Source: Allantophomopsis cytisporea
Lineage: Eukaryota; Ascomycota; Leotiomycetes; Phacidiales; Phacidiaceae
Reading direction: 5' to 3'
NCBI GenBank assembly: GCA_024752435.1
Contig: CP103036.1
Location: forward strand, 744,001 to 808,000
Length of the DNA: 64,000 nucleotides
Shown here: one piece after another, positions 13,133 to 25,729 of the stretch
Layout of the letters: every line of letters starts with the position of its first letter
Numbering within the stretch: the first letter of the stretch is position 1
Position numbers and translations under genes: made by a program
The notes under the pieces: generated by a model
What the model saw: the letters and a program-made list of their open reading frames with translations, nothing else
What the model was told of the DNA's origin: nothing
Databases searched by the model: none

Positions 13133-16100
13133 GGCAGTGTATCAGGCGCTGCAGGGAAGCGTCAGCGGCGTAGCTTCTGCGTAGTGAACAGTGCTTATAT
13201 TGGCTATCTACGAGGCAGACAGTGCAATGTGATCAGTGCGCACTCACTGGACCATTGGCATTGGCGTTGGTTGTGGAGTGTTGGTGTTGGCATTTGCATT
13301 GACATGCAGACACGCATCCGCATAACTGATATCCTCATAACCTCACATCCGCATGTCCAGACATCCAATATCTAATATTGAACAAATCGAAATCCTCACT
13401 CACGCACATCTTTCCTAGTCGCTCATTCTGTCACGGCGTCCAATTCGCTGATCCTCTGGTTTTGTCCCTCACTTCACCTGCACGCATCTGGCCAAGTTTG
13501 AGGTAGGCGTGCCCGCCGTGCTCACATCGCCCATCTCTCCTCGTACGTGGTCCATTCCCTCTTCGATTCAGTGTCCGTCATGTACCTGAACGGCTGACTT
13601 GCAAAGTATTTGAGATACCTTAGCTCTCATCTATGAGATGAAACGACCAAGCAACTTGTCATAAGTCCATTGTACAGGTACTTACACTACACACATAGAG
13701 CTAAAATAGCTTTTGTCACGGCTGGATTGATGTCCGTCCATGATGTGGGGTCTAAGCAAAATATGAGTAAGCTTGGCTAGCAAGGTCTCTAGAGAGAGGC
13801 GTGGGGAGCTGAATCGCTGTCACGCAAACGACCGGCACCTGGCTCTGGCACCGAATAAGTTTAAGGTTCTTCGCACTCCAGATACTTAGCAAACAAAGAA
13901 GGTAAGCTTCACACCACTGAGATGATCACTACCAATGCAGGAGCTCGACATATATCATCGCGCTTGTAGAGGACGCTTGGATGGGTGATGAGAAACTCTA
14001 TTCGACCAACGAGGCACATGAGGATGAATGGGTGTTTGGTTGTGTCTCTAACTCAGGAAATATGAATACGACATGAACTTCGATCAACTGTCTGTTTCTG
14101 TGGCCAGAACAAAATCCTCCGTCTAATTGGTCGAAGTTAGGGGGCATGCACACTGAGTTCTGATGGGTGGGCAAGGCGTGGTGGAAAGCAAGCTAATATT
14201 ATTCCTCTGTCTGTGCAAAAGACCGGGTGTGGTACAATATCAGTACATACATACATGACAACCTTCAGATCCATGACTTTGCATGCTCGAATCCCTTCCA
14301 GACGTCCTTATGGTAAAGGCAATATTTGACATGACGAACAGGCAAGTTGCAAATCTCACTGATAGCCTAATTAGCATCATGGTCTGTCTCAGTGTCACCA
14401 AGCAAATCATAGAAGTCCAAAGAACAAAAATATGAAAAGACTCCAGTGACTAACTAGGAGCAGGCACGTCTTTATTCCAAATTCATCAATCGGATGCCGT
14501 CGATAACATACTAGCACTTCTGTTCCGTACACTTCTTTCCATCATTCCGAATTGATGACGGGCAAATTCTGGTGGACTAAGGCGCTTCATAGGCCAAGGG
14601 GACTAACAACATAGGTAGGTACATATGTACATATGCATATGTTTATTCTAGTTTGACATTGACAGCATTGTACATATGCTAGGTGCATTTGGAACTTAGA
14701 GTTCAGGCTTGTAAGACAATCCATGCCCATTAAGAGAGCGTGGAACACTTATCATGTCAATGCACTCGGCCTGTTCCGGACTTGCGATGTGCATTTTATC
14801 AACGGTTCAGTAAGGAATCCTCAGGGGTGCGCTTTGGTGGAGAATTTCTTATGTCAGTATATCTAACTGCACTCGAGAGATCTTGGACCCCTGAGGTGAT
14901 TCACAGATTGTGCTCACAGATGGTGTCACCCAATAGGCAAGTTGCCGCAGAATATGGATATTCTTATTGCAAAGATCTCCCCTGCTTACCACACGTATCT
15001 TCTCTGATCTTATGTGGCGGGTCTGGGTCGATGGAGTGAGTAGAAAGAAAGACGGCTTAACATAGAGTGAGAGAGAAAAAGAACTTATGAAGATTGTTTG
15101 AGGCGCTTGTCAGTAGGCACTACTACAAGTCAATGCAACCAGCTTGGTTACTTGGTTGCTTGCTTCGTTAGAAGATTCATGTAGTTTTTTGCCTGGCACC
15201 TGGAAAGACAAAAGTGACTTGTCACTCTTGTCAGTATGGCTCCAGATCCTGTTGCATTCACATCATTGCGTTCCTGCGTCGTCGAGCATCTGCCATTTGC
15301 CAAATAGCTGCGGTTGGTAACGGTCTCTTGCTTGAACCACTCAATCAATGCCTCGTGCTCAACAGTCGATCTACCTCTACTTACGAGATCTGGTACGCCC
15401 AATTCCTGGTACTCACTTCGAGAAATACGTTAAAGCCTTTACAATGCTCAAGTGCTATCTATCGGGCTGCTGGAGTAAGAAAATCGATCCTGTTCAATTC
15501 ATCTCAATCTCTATTCTTGTGCCTGTGTATCTTGCGCTTGCGTTTCTTTAGTTCTATCCCGAATACCAGAAACCTCATAGATATTCTTGCACAACGTGTG
15601 TTTTGCTGTGCCGGCTCGGGCACATTCTTTACCCTTTAGTACGTGTACTCGGGCTCTCCGACCCTTGGCTGCGCTCGCACTTCACAGCACGCCTCGTCTC
15701 TCTTATGATACACCAAACCGCCATGGACATCACGAGAATATGAGGCAGTGAATTGGGTCATTATAATATGCAAAGTGTATGCCCAAATATCCCTGGCACT
15801 AGTTTTCCTGCCTGGTTATCTAATTCTTGGAGCTCAGAGACAACGATCTACATAATACGCCCTCTCCTCCCTGCTGCAATCTGGGGTATCAAATATTCCA
15901 GCACTTTGCATAAGCTACGCAGATATATCTCTGAACCAGAACAAAGAGTTGCATTCAACAACCTTGGAGGATATTTCCTCCCAACAACTGCGACTGTGAT
16001 TGCAACTGCAGAGATAGAAACGCCATTCCCTGTACCGCTTGTATTTGCTTTACGGCCTCTTTTGACGGCCGAGGGAGGCATTTTTGCAATCGAATAAACC

Positions 16101-18198
16101 AATCCCGTCGCATCTGGCGAGCTACCTCATTTTCACCCGCAATCCTCGACCGTCGAGGCTGGAATTCTTTCTTTTCAAGGATCGAAGCGAAGATAACGTG
16201 GGAGCAAGAGAAGCAATCATTAGACTAAACACCAAACCTTCGGACTCGGACACTGGCAACGGCTTGAAAAGTCCCCCCTCGCCTTGCAGCATACAGTTTC
16301 CTCCGTGATTAATATAATCACCGTGGTCTCCTGATCAAATCGAATCTGGGACAAACAAGACTTCAAGGTCTCGCCTTTCTATCTTTCCCTCCATACAAAC
16401 ATCCCAACATACAAGGCAGCCTTCTCGGAGAAAATCCAAGAACGGAATAAGCTCGGGCTGAAGCTATACGAGAGTTTATTAGGATCTGAGAAGCACTATC
16501 ATTTTCCCGTAATCATTGGGAAAAGCCCACACAGCCGGACACGAGCCGCCAGAAAAAAGACAAATTCATCTGAAAACAGCAGGCTCTGGAGATTCCATTC
16601 CAAACACTGCCTTTCTCATCACCCCCGAAAATCTCTCATTACGACATCAAAACCAGGCAGCTTGACCTTTTCATCCTGGTGGCGGAAAATAGTCCCGAAC
16701 AGCGGTTACCAACCTAAAAGACTGCTCGATTATCCTGCGTGCTGACGACCAAGGGACCCTAGAGCTGGGCCTACAAAGTCTCCTGGACGCATCTCACGCG
16801 CACCAAAGAACCCTGCGACGGTTGACTTTTTTGTCCCTAGTTAGCGGGTGCGGCAGCTAACTCGGGCGGCCAAACATTCGATAACGGACCCCGGAGGGCG
16901 TGGAACTCAATCATAATTAGTGAGTAGCCAGTGGTCGCTTGGTGGTCTTTTAGTGGACGTTTAGTGTTCATATACGCCATTTTAGAGAGGGGTGGCCTGT
17001 GCATCCCGCTGTCGCCGAACGCCAATTCGCCCCAGCCTCGAAGCATAAATATATGCCAAATAGCATACCCCATTGGCCTACAGCCTACTACTGCGCATAA
17101 GGTCTGTTCATACACACAGACTCCGCACGGACAACCCCCAAGATCTACAGGATCTCGTTCCGCTTGCCTCATCTCAGGCTTGCGCTTGCTTGGCCTTACG
17201 GTCGTCGCCTTCACTTATCGTCATCAAGCTCTTGACGGCCATCCTAGCCTATCACTGGAATTCGAAAGGACTTTCAGTGTTGAGGAAAGACAGGACCAAG
17301 AGATATAAAGCAAAGAAGAATTACATACACAGTGAGATAATAGAGAGGGATCAAAACAACAGCAGAGCGAGAATCAAGTCAGGCCTTTGCATGCGTCTGA
17401 GTTAACGAGGCAATTTATCATTGATCCCGACAACGTTCCTTGTCGCCTCTCCCGCTCGTACCCATCAATCCTCCTGCAGGACTTCTTCTCCGCACGGTGC
17501 CTGCACTCGCTGCATCACGCATCCGCTGGGTGAACGAGGCAATTTGGAGTACTTTGGCTTGTCCCAAGAACATATCCTTACGTCGGCCGTTCTTCGATAT
17601 CGGGATACAAGGCGCTGTCGCTATTTCGGATCGTTGACCAAATGATAGACCGTAAGTTAATGTCGCTGTTGTTATTGTTGTCTGTCATATGCTGCACTGC
17701 TTCCTCTTGTAACATCAAAGCTGCACTGGTCAGTAGTACCCAACTTGGCGCTGTTGTATGACTGTCTGCTATTGCTGTTGTTGATACTACAGTTGTTTGC
17801 GAAACACCTCAACCTCGTCATGCCCTTATAAGCCGTATGATGTCGCCCTCACCCTCTTTTCCTTGTCACTACCTATATTTGCAGATTTACGGCTATTCCC
17901 TCAAGCTTGCGAGCTATCACGCCGTGCGACCATATGCATCCCGGCATGAGGGAACACCATCGCAACTCTCTGCACACCTTCATGTACTGGCCTGCCCCCA
18001 ATCACCCGTATCACACCCAAGACATTCATGATTGGAGCACAATGATTTGCTTTGCTTCTCGTTGGCACACTTCTGCACCTTCTCCACGCATTCTTACTTT
18101 CTCAATAAGCCATTATTCAAACCCACTATGACCGCACAAGCTGACAGAGTTGTTCTTCTTCAGTACTTACGCCGTCGCCTTCGCCCTGTCATTCATCC

Positions 18199-20688
18199 AT
18201 GGGCTCGCAAGATAACGGCTTACAGGATCTCAGCACGTATTCTGGTCGAGCAGCTTTTGTTGTTGGCTCGGGCAATAACTCAACCAATCCTGATACTCCG
18301 CCGCGACACGATTACTTACAGTCTTCATCTCTCACCTCAGAGATGGGCTTGCGATACATGATAAACCCGACCATAGATGATGTACAGTAAGTCCCACTCT
18401 TTTCTCCACAGATCATTCAGCGATCGTTCTTTACACTCCCCCCTCCACCCACCCCACGCAGAAAGCTTGGGCATTTTCGCAAGCGCCCTGTTTTGCTTTT
18501 CTGTTCAAGCGAATGATTTGTGCTTGTCATACTCGATTTCTACTTAATTCGTGTCAATTCAATTGACTGCCACGACCTTTCATTTCGTCATTCCGCCGGT
18601 ACTGTACGGTTGCACTGCTTCCAGTTTGAAAGCACTTGATCCGAGCACTACCGCAGGAGTTCGCATCACGCGACTGATATCCGCTGCTCGTGCTACACAT
18701 GGTGCTGGCAGTGCTATCTATGCAGCCTGACTGGGCTCACTTAAGCGTGGGCAGTGGGCGATAGAATATCGATCAACCCTATCTATCTTATCCCAGTTGC
18801 AAAAGCGGTCCTACGAGAAGTGCATCGCGATTGCTAAAATTGATACATCAGATTCTCTTCGGAAGCCGGTACCTCTTCTAGCCCTGGATACTCAATCGAA
18901 TCGTCTTTACCAAGCAGTACCTCGCCTTCAGTGGCCTTCTCACCCTTCACAAATGTCTTTCAGCCGCAGTTAAATTCCGCCACCGCATATACCAACAGTG
19001 GCTGGCAATCTTACTCGTCCAGCTCGCCTTTCTCCATGTCAGATATTAAGCCACGTTTGAGCACAATGTAAGTAGGAGGTTATGCCGCTCTTCTGTATTG
19101 CACCATGTCGGACATAGAGACTCATTTAATGTCCTTCTATAGAAATGCCCCACCGGGCATGGCCCCGCAAAATCGATCACCAGCACTGCCACATCCAGCT
19201 TCGCCAATCAGTGCGCGAGAGATCTATACTACCTCGACACCTCATCTGAGACGAAGCGGGGACCTCATCTCAAGCTCTCAAGCGTACTCTGGAGGGATTC
19301 ATTCTCGTGGCGCTCCACCATTATCACCACTGACAAGTCCAGGTTATGGGAGTCCGAACAGCATGGAGACTCAAGGTGCCACCCCGCCACTTGGACTGAC
19401 AGAACACCTCTGCGAACTGCGCAGCAGTGATGGTCAAAGAATTACAGCAGAAGTGATAGGAAAGATTGAGAAGGGTTTTTTCCTAGCTGAAGGCGATTGG
19501 ACTTGTTATCGTCGCAACTACTTCTCGCTCTCTTGCTCTTATACCCTCTCGCCAAGCTGTCAACCCGGATCCATTCATGTCATTCGAGCAGGAAATTCCT
19601 GCCAAGTGTACGCTTTTGCTATGTCAATTTCAGCAGTCGTTGATGAGAGAGACGGCAAACCCATCGAGTTGGTTCAACATACTCCGAAACGCGACAAAGG
19701 ACCACTAGCTACGCCTGATCGAGTTGTGCTAGCTCCAAGACCTGAGTCATCGTCGATTTATGGATCGCCGGGAAATGGTATACCGTCGGGTCAGTCGTTG
19801 TTTGAGCCACGAGGTTTTGGGCATACAGCGCAACAGCAGCCACCGACAGAGTACACCTTTGATCGTATACAGTTCAAGCAAGCTACAGCAAACAATGGCA
19901 AGAGAAGGGCAGCACAACAGTACTACCATCTTCTCGTGGAGCTTTATGCTGATACAGGCGTACAAATGGGAGATCAACGATGGTTAAAAGTTGCGGTCCG
20001 AATGTCTGCGCCAATGGTTGTACGTGGCCGTTCTCCAGGGCATTACCATTCTGAGCGCCGCGGAAGCACTTCATCTAATGGTCCCAGTGGCGATGCTGGC
20101 GGTGGTGGCGGCGGCGGTGGATATGTCACTGGTAACACTTCAAGTCGCGCTGATCATTTGTCGCTCTCAAGTTCCGCTCCTATGAATCATAGCAGCCTGA
20201 GCGGCTACTCTGGTGCTTACGATAGAGCTAATCACAACATGTACACGCCAGTCTCGACACTTCCTGGCTCGCCAGCCCCGTTGGGAGCAGCGTCACCGCA
20301 AGTGCCAATAAGCACCGAAGATCATCGGGGTATCTGGGATACCGGCAATTTCAACTTTTTCAATCCCAGTTGCTTCGATAATACCAAGAACATCCAAAAA
20401 GCAAGAACAAACCCTGCAGGTTCATTATCTAGCTACTCATGTCGCGACTCCTCAGTCGAGAGGGACTACAAGGCTGAGAGTGGTAGTGGAAGCTACACCA
20501 CTCAGCCTTTTACGAGACCAAAGAACGATTACTCTTACAAGAGCACTTTCTCTTTACCGGGTGTTGATAGCCTCTCTAACTCAGACCTAAGATTGAAGGA
20601 GAGAAGTTATCGCTGGACGCCTTACTCCGACACGAATACTGCGACACCATTCCATAATTTGGTGCATAGCACGGAAATCGATACTTAG
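18199..20688 (+). CDS. NDT80/PhoG-domain transcription factor, VIB-1/XprG type (649 aa)
   Basis: Exons 18199-18386, 18852-19067 and 19143-20688 (introns 465 and 75 nt, both phase 2; total 1950 nt). The ATG at 18199 sits in CCATGGG. The NDT80/PhoG DNA-binding domain covers about residues 220-445. Recognisable blocks are LCELRSSDGQ, GFFLAEGDWTCYRRNYF, IELVQHTPKRDKGP, ATANNGKRRA, QQYYHLLVELYAD and MVVRGRSPGHY. The domain is followed by a Gly run and a low-complexity Ser-rich tail. This block order matches the VIB-1 (Neurospora) and XprG (Aspergillus) branch rather than meiotic Ndt80 of yeast. Those relatives are nuclear regulators of heterokaryon-incompatibility cell death, extracellular protease and cellulase production and starvation responses. 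The same role here is inferred. Alternative in-frame ATGs at 19036 and 19105 could give shorter forms. The 465-nt intron is long for this genome. Confidence 0.92.
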
Positions 20689-21955
20689 ATAATCCTCTCG
20701 ATCTCGCCAAAGCGATGTGCTATGGGAATTATAGCGCAGTCAAGAGACACTGCATTTTGTTTCCTTACAGTAAATCTTAAGGAAATAGCACCCAGTTTCG
20801 TTCATTATCCATCAGAGCAATGGCCCACTGCTGCCGCTTCACCAACACTTTTGATACCATTTCGCTTTTTATTACTTCATCATTCCTCTGATGTTTCTTT
20901 ATTTTTCTATCTTCCACATTTGGTCTCCTGTGTTATTAGGTATCTGTACTGAAATTAAGGTTAGGAAAGGGATTGCACTAGGCAGCGGGAACGGGACGGC
21001 ACGGCAAGGTTTATGTGGGCAACTTGAAGGAGTTTGGATTAAAAGGGGGGGAAAAATATGGATTCAGGTTTCGTCGAACTTATCATCTTCTGCCAAACAA
21101 TTTGTTTCAGAATACTCTACGGATTGTTTTATCTATGGAAGCTTGGAAGGCTTCCAAAGTCGCAACAGTCATTGCAGCCCACTCGTTCATCATGGCAAAG
21201 AACTCAATCGCTGGGGTGTGGCATTGATGGTGTCTTGCTTCGATAGCTTCATTTTCTGTTAGCTGTGTTTACTAGCTTATTTGCCTGTTCTGTATTGTTT
21301 TGCGTCGGATTTCTACTATTCTCATGGATATCGCTATCCAAGCATCGGGTATTTGTATTTTCTAAGAAAGAGCTGTGGGATACAGCAAACTGGCGAATCA
21401 TGGCATGTTATGAAAAGGATATGAATCCTATCTCCTTTGTGCTTTTCATCCTTCTCTTGCCCCGGTTCGATCATCGGGGCTGGCATCACGAACTTCGAGA
21501 CGGGAATCCACATGATTTGGCACATCCTTCCATCTTAGCTGTTTACCCTATCGGGGAGGGGTGCTCATGGCTTTATGTAGGGCGATTCCTTGATTTGCCA
21601 ATTATTTTGTTTTCCTACTTGTTCTCGACTCCTGCAATGTTGCGACAAGTAGTTGTCGCTTCGACTAGTTATGTAGCTTATGTTGGGGTGGCATACTCGA
21701 ATATATTGACGACTAAACCTTTGCGACGTTTTTCTTTGCATGATCAATATCTTTACGTGACTGCTCACTTGAAAGTACATATAGGATTTCTGTCAATATT
21801 CCACCGGTGATATTATCTCTGTCGTCCCAAAGAGCTCCAGAATCTCAAAGTCTGCCTCAGTACCTAACCCTATAGCCCCGGCATCGCCGGACGATCTCGG
21901 TGTCAACTCCTCCCTTACTACCAACATTGCTTCACAAAACAAATACAATATCAAA
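20689..21955. other. Intergenic region, probable 3' UTR and promoter
   Basis: T-rich sequence downstream of the regulator is consistent with a long 3' UTR. The largest open frame (21265-21810) is hydrophobic only because the DNA is T-rich, has no relative I recognise, and is rejected. The last ~100 bases are C/A-rich and lead into the ATG at 21956. Confidence 0.55.
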
Positions 21956-22616
21956 ATGTCGACCACAAGCCCCCTCCCTCACCCAACCGCCTCTCCAACC
22001 GATGTGCGCACCTTTTTCGCCAACCTCCTCACAACTCACCACGGCCTCTCCGACGTCGCTGCACGTGATCTCGTCTCGCCCTGGACGCTGGGCAGGGGCG
22101 CCGAGATGCAGTATTACAGCCTCGACACTTACCGCGCAATGTTTGGCGCTGAAGCGGGTGATTTACTGTTTGGCTATGCGAGAGGGCGGGTTAGGGGTGA
22201 TGTTAGGGGCGTTGGGGGGAAGGTTGGTAGTGTGGGGTCTGTAAAGGAGGAGAAGGATGGGGAGGAGGTGGATTTGTTTGGAGCGAAACCTAAAGGTGCG
22301 TATCTTTTTTTCTCTTGTTTTTCTGCATTTGAATTCATCTTGGTTGTTTGGTGGTTGATTTCATTCAATATCAATTGGGGTTGATTGGGATGGTTGAAGA
22401 TGGGGATTGAGGTTGAGATTGAGAGCATCAGTGTGAACGTTTACTGATTCTTCCTGTGTAGATACGCTGCTCATCATTCTCGGCGGTGTCACGATTTTGC
22501 TAGGTATTTGGGCTAAGACTTGTGAGTCTAAGGGCATGGGTGTTGCCACATCGATTTTTGCGGTGTTTTCCTTCTTGGGATTCTTGATCGCGTATTGTTT
22601 GATTTACTTTAAGTGA
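21956..22616 (+). CDS. Small membrane protein with two C-terminal TM helices (164 aa)
   Basis: Exons 21956-22295 and 22462-22616. The intron is 166 nt with donor GTGCGT, acceptor TGTAG and phase 1. The N-terminal ~113 residues are soluble (DVRTFFANLLTTHHGLSD, LGRGAEMQYYSLDTYRAM, then a Gly/Val/Lys linker). Exon 2 encodes two hydrophobic segments (LLIILGGVTILLGIWA and SIFAVFSFLGFLIAYCLIYF) separated by a short loop KTCESKG, suggesting a hairpin in a membrane. No signal peptide is visible. I do not recognise the family. Reading through the intron would end in a stop and lose both helices, and the exact phase match supports the splice. Confidence 0.75.
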
Positions 22617-23194
22617 ATGGGAGTACATAAGATCTTGAGTTGTTATCGGTAGATGGATTCATTGACGGGGTCCACGGTGCATCAGAAAGATGTATAGTTT
22701 TGGTATGGGCGGCAACAAGATTTCCCCTTCATCCGGGAAATTGGAAAAGGGGTAATTAGTCGTTTCTGAATAGCTGCTTGTATAGGCTGTCCAACTTTGC
22801 TTTTGTATCAGGGCTATAAATGGATAATCAATGTTAAATGGCTATCTAAAGGATTGATTTGAATAAATATAACATAAAATAAAATAAAGAGGGATTTTGT
22901 AGTTGAGTTCAATTCACGCAACTTGAACAGGCAACTTGAAAGTAATATTATGACAAGGTCCAATAGAACATCGTAGGAAAACCTAGTGTTAGGGAAATTG
23001 CATAATTTGGCATTGCTGGTTGAGGGCCCAGACTTGGTGTAGTAAATATCAAATTACAAAAATATATATTAGAACTCGCATCCCCAATTCCTTCACAACC
23101 TGTTAGTTCCTTCCTTCCACGTTTTCTATCTAGTACAATGCAATTGCGCTGAACGCTTGAAATGAAGTGCGGATATGTCTTAAGTTCATGATAC
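22617..23194. other. Convergent intergenic region
   Basis: 578 bases between two convergent genes. It contains an AT-rich tract (around 22860-22890) suited to 3' ends. No gene is supported. A minus-strand open frame over 22948-23238 overlaps the end of the glucanase and has no recognisable content. Confidence 0.6.
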
Positions 23195-24615
23195 TTACGC
23201 CTCACAGGTATCGTCATCGGCGGTGGTAGGTGTGGCAACTGGGGCTGAGAATATATGGCTTGGACGCCCAGTTGGGTAAGTTGGACGTCTCTGTGTGTTC
23301 AAAGTGCTCGGAGTTGCAATAGTAGACGATGCAGCTAGCGAAGTAGAAATCGGGGCAACAGAAGAAAGCGCTGTGGATGATACGGCCACTGAAGAGGATT
23401 CAGCCGATGTTGATACACTTGGAGTTACAGCAGCAGGAGATGGTTCGACTGGTGCTGATGAGGATATCGCTGAAGATATCGTTGGGACAGAGGATGCAAG
23501 GGATGATGATGCAGCAGTTATTGAAGGGCCGGCAGAAGAAGAGACAACTGGAGCCGATGACGATATTAGTACAGAGGATACCGTAGCCAAGGAAGAGGCT
23601 GGAGCAGCTGAAGAGATTGCCGAGGTGCTGATAGCTGCGACGGTTGATGCAGCAGAGCTGATAGACTCTGCAACAATTGTAGATACTGGAGTCGATGCAA
23701 CAGCTGAAGTGGAAGCCATAACTGCAGCGGAAGAAGTAGTGGTATCAGTTCCGAGATCGATTTGGAGTGCTAAAGTAGCGTTCATGACGGCAGTGCCGTA
23801 GAAGAATTCAGTTCTTTGAAGGTTAGCAAGATCGCCATATGTTATACAAGAGTCACATACCCAGCATTTCCGACATTGACATAGGTCGTATCGGAGAACT
23901 TTCCAAGATTGGCGAGAGCAAGGAGCCAGTCCTTGAGGTCACCAGTGAAGGAACCATCGAACTGAGTAGTTGGCAACAGACTGCTGACAGTGATACCAGT
24001 ATCGTCATTGACACCCTCATAAAGATCCCAAGTTGTACCGAACAAGTCGACGGTAGCCACCGATCCGCCAGTCCAACCAATTGGGAGTTGTCCTCCCTCA
24101 TATTCCAACCACAGCATGAGTTCGTGCGAGTCGCTAGAGGTAGAGTCACCTTTGACATCGTTGGTCATGAAATCAAAACACACATTGCCTTTGAAGGCAG
24201 TGGTGTTAGTACGAGTCCACTCATAGGTCGTTGGGATAGATCCGATGTCTGAGAGTCTGGTCTCAAGGTTCTGTGTTAGGCCTACGAATGAGTAACCCTT
24301 GGGCACATTGTTTGTGCTCTCGACATAGGTGATGTCAGTTTCACTGTTCCAAAGAACCTCAGCTGTTCCACTGGAAGAGGTCGACATGGAATCGTAATAG
24401 GTGCATTGAGAGCCGACAATTTCATCGGCATTGTATAGCATGTTGTAAACTATCCATGGCGAGCTATCAAGAATGATGTAGTCGTAATCACCACAAAGGT
24501 TCGTAGAAGCCTGAGCAGATCTGGCAACATTATTGCGGGATGATGGCGATGCAAGCACAGCAGCAAAGGAAGAATAAGCTGCCAGGGCAAAGATTCCCTT
24601 GGATTTGGGGAACAT
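23195..24615 (-). CDS. Secreted glycoside hydrolase family 12 glucanase with Ser/Ala-rich tail (457 aa)
   Basis: Exons 24615-23861 and 23813-23195 (minus strand). The intron is 47 nt with donor GTATGT, acceptor AAAG and phase 2. The N-terminus is a signal peptide (FALAAYSSFAAVLASP). The GH12 catalytic domain spans about residues 35-270. Glu165 in HELMLW is the expected nucleophile, and Glu254 in GTEFFYG, which appears only after splicing, is the expected acid/base. GH12 enzymes cleave beta-1,4-glucan or xyloglucan, and secreted forms from plant pathogens can also act as apoplastic elicitors. After the domain comes a ~185-residue tail dominated by Ser, Ala, Thr and Val, ending in DDDTCEA with no carbohydrate-binding module and no GPI-type hydrophobic end. 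The TAA stop lies inside a good donor (GCGTAAGT), so a spliced alternative C-terminus is possible. Confidence 0.92.
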
Positions 24616-25729
24616 ATTGAAGTTTTAAAAGAAGGTATGTAGTTGGATGAGATCGGAAAAGAGTGACTGAAGAACAAACAGGATAAGATGGACAAGCAAA
24701 GCAGTTTAAGAACCGCACGTTGTACGTTGCGAAATTAAAGAAATCAAACCTACTTGTTGGACAACATATTGAATCGTGCATTTTGCTGGTGAGAAATATC
24801 CATCTACAAAGTGAGGCCGGTTCTAGATGAGGAAGGGCGTTTGTTCGTATTGGATAGCGCGGTATGGGGATTTGTATGAAACTCTGGGTTCAACGGCAGA
24901 AGAGTGTGCCGTGATGTACAAAATAAGGTTATGCATTGAATTAGATGTCGTGGACCATAAAGGCTTGGCGGATCGCACGACTAGGTACTAGCAAGCTTGT
25001 TTTATGTTGATGAAAACCAAATGAGACTTCTGATCGAACGTCAGCCTCGCAACTTAATGCGTCCATACAAAATCCCTACACAATCAATCACTCCTCTCAG
25101 AAACGCCTTTCATTAATTCGATCATATCAACCCGCTCTGTGTTCACGTTTTATGCAAACCACAAACGGACAAGACACCACTCTGTAAAAGGAGACAAAGG
25201 AAACTAGTAAAGATGGAGTGGAAAACATGCTAATTACATTGCCTGGGAGTCTAGCTCACTTGTTTGTAATTCTCAGGTCTATCCTCTAAGACATAATATG
25301 TAAAGCTAGTATTCGGGTTTAGGTATGGTAATACGTTATCAGCTACAGTCGAGGTCTTAAAACTATGAAAATATGAGCTTCTACCATGATATCTACTTTA
25401 ACATCAACAAAGCAGCTTGAATATAAGATCTGTTCCCTAGAATATAGAAAACTCTTCTAACTGGTGGTAGGCTAAGAGGTGTATTGTAATTTTAAATGAC
25501 TTGATCAATAGGACTACAACAGATAATTCAATTGAGTTGATAAGGAAGATACTTGAGATAGATTGAAGGATGAGATATCATAACATTCATCTGTTAAGTC
25601 TTATAGTCTTCTGTCTGCTAGATCTTGTACTACTATAAAATGAAATCTACCGTCATTCTAACTAAGGACCCAAGATATATAAAAGTGTGAAAGGAAAGGA
25701 AAGGGAAATCTGGATCACATCGTTTGCTC
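24616..25729. other. AT-rich intergenic region
   Basis: 1.1 kb between the glucanase start and the P450 stop, both on the minus strand. It should hold the glucanase promoter on its left and the P450 3' UTR on its right. Sequence from 25260 to 25700 is clearly AT-rich with no open frame of interest. Confidence 0.6.

Larger units (their letters stand above)
5261..18198. other. 12.9-kb gene-poor region upstream of the NDT80-type regulator
   Basis: No coding gene could be supported. The open frames present are all under ~200 codons, occur on both strands in shifting frames, show no domain, and do not join through good splice sites. The stretch holds simple repeats (8944-8978, 13078-13132, CATA/TACA-rich patches near 11700-11740 and 14615-14645) and pyrimidine-rich tracts (around 16370-16400) like those near fungal transcription starts. 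A GTAAGT at 17652 and a pyrimidine-rich TTTGCAG ending near 17885 could bound a 5'-UTR intron (speculative). The part nearest 18199 is probably a long leader with many small upstream ORFs plus promoter. The rest may be enhancer-like DNA or non-coding transcription units. Confidence 0.6.

Noticed and set aside
14740..15639. Adjacent open frames of 99 and 141 codons
   Set aside because: No conserved motif, and the first starts with an alternative codon context. Cys and Leu richness follows base composition. No intron joins them in phase.
21265..21810. 181-codon hydrophobic frame after the NDT80-type gene
   Set aside because: Hydrophobicity is explained by T-rich DNA. It is not organised as clear membrane helices and lies where a 3' UTR is expected.
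23295..23801. 168-codon plus-strand frame opposite the glucanase tail
   Set aside because: Mirror of Ser/Ala-rich coding; the minus-strand GH12 model with both catalytic residues is far stronger.
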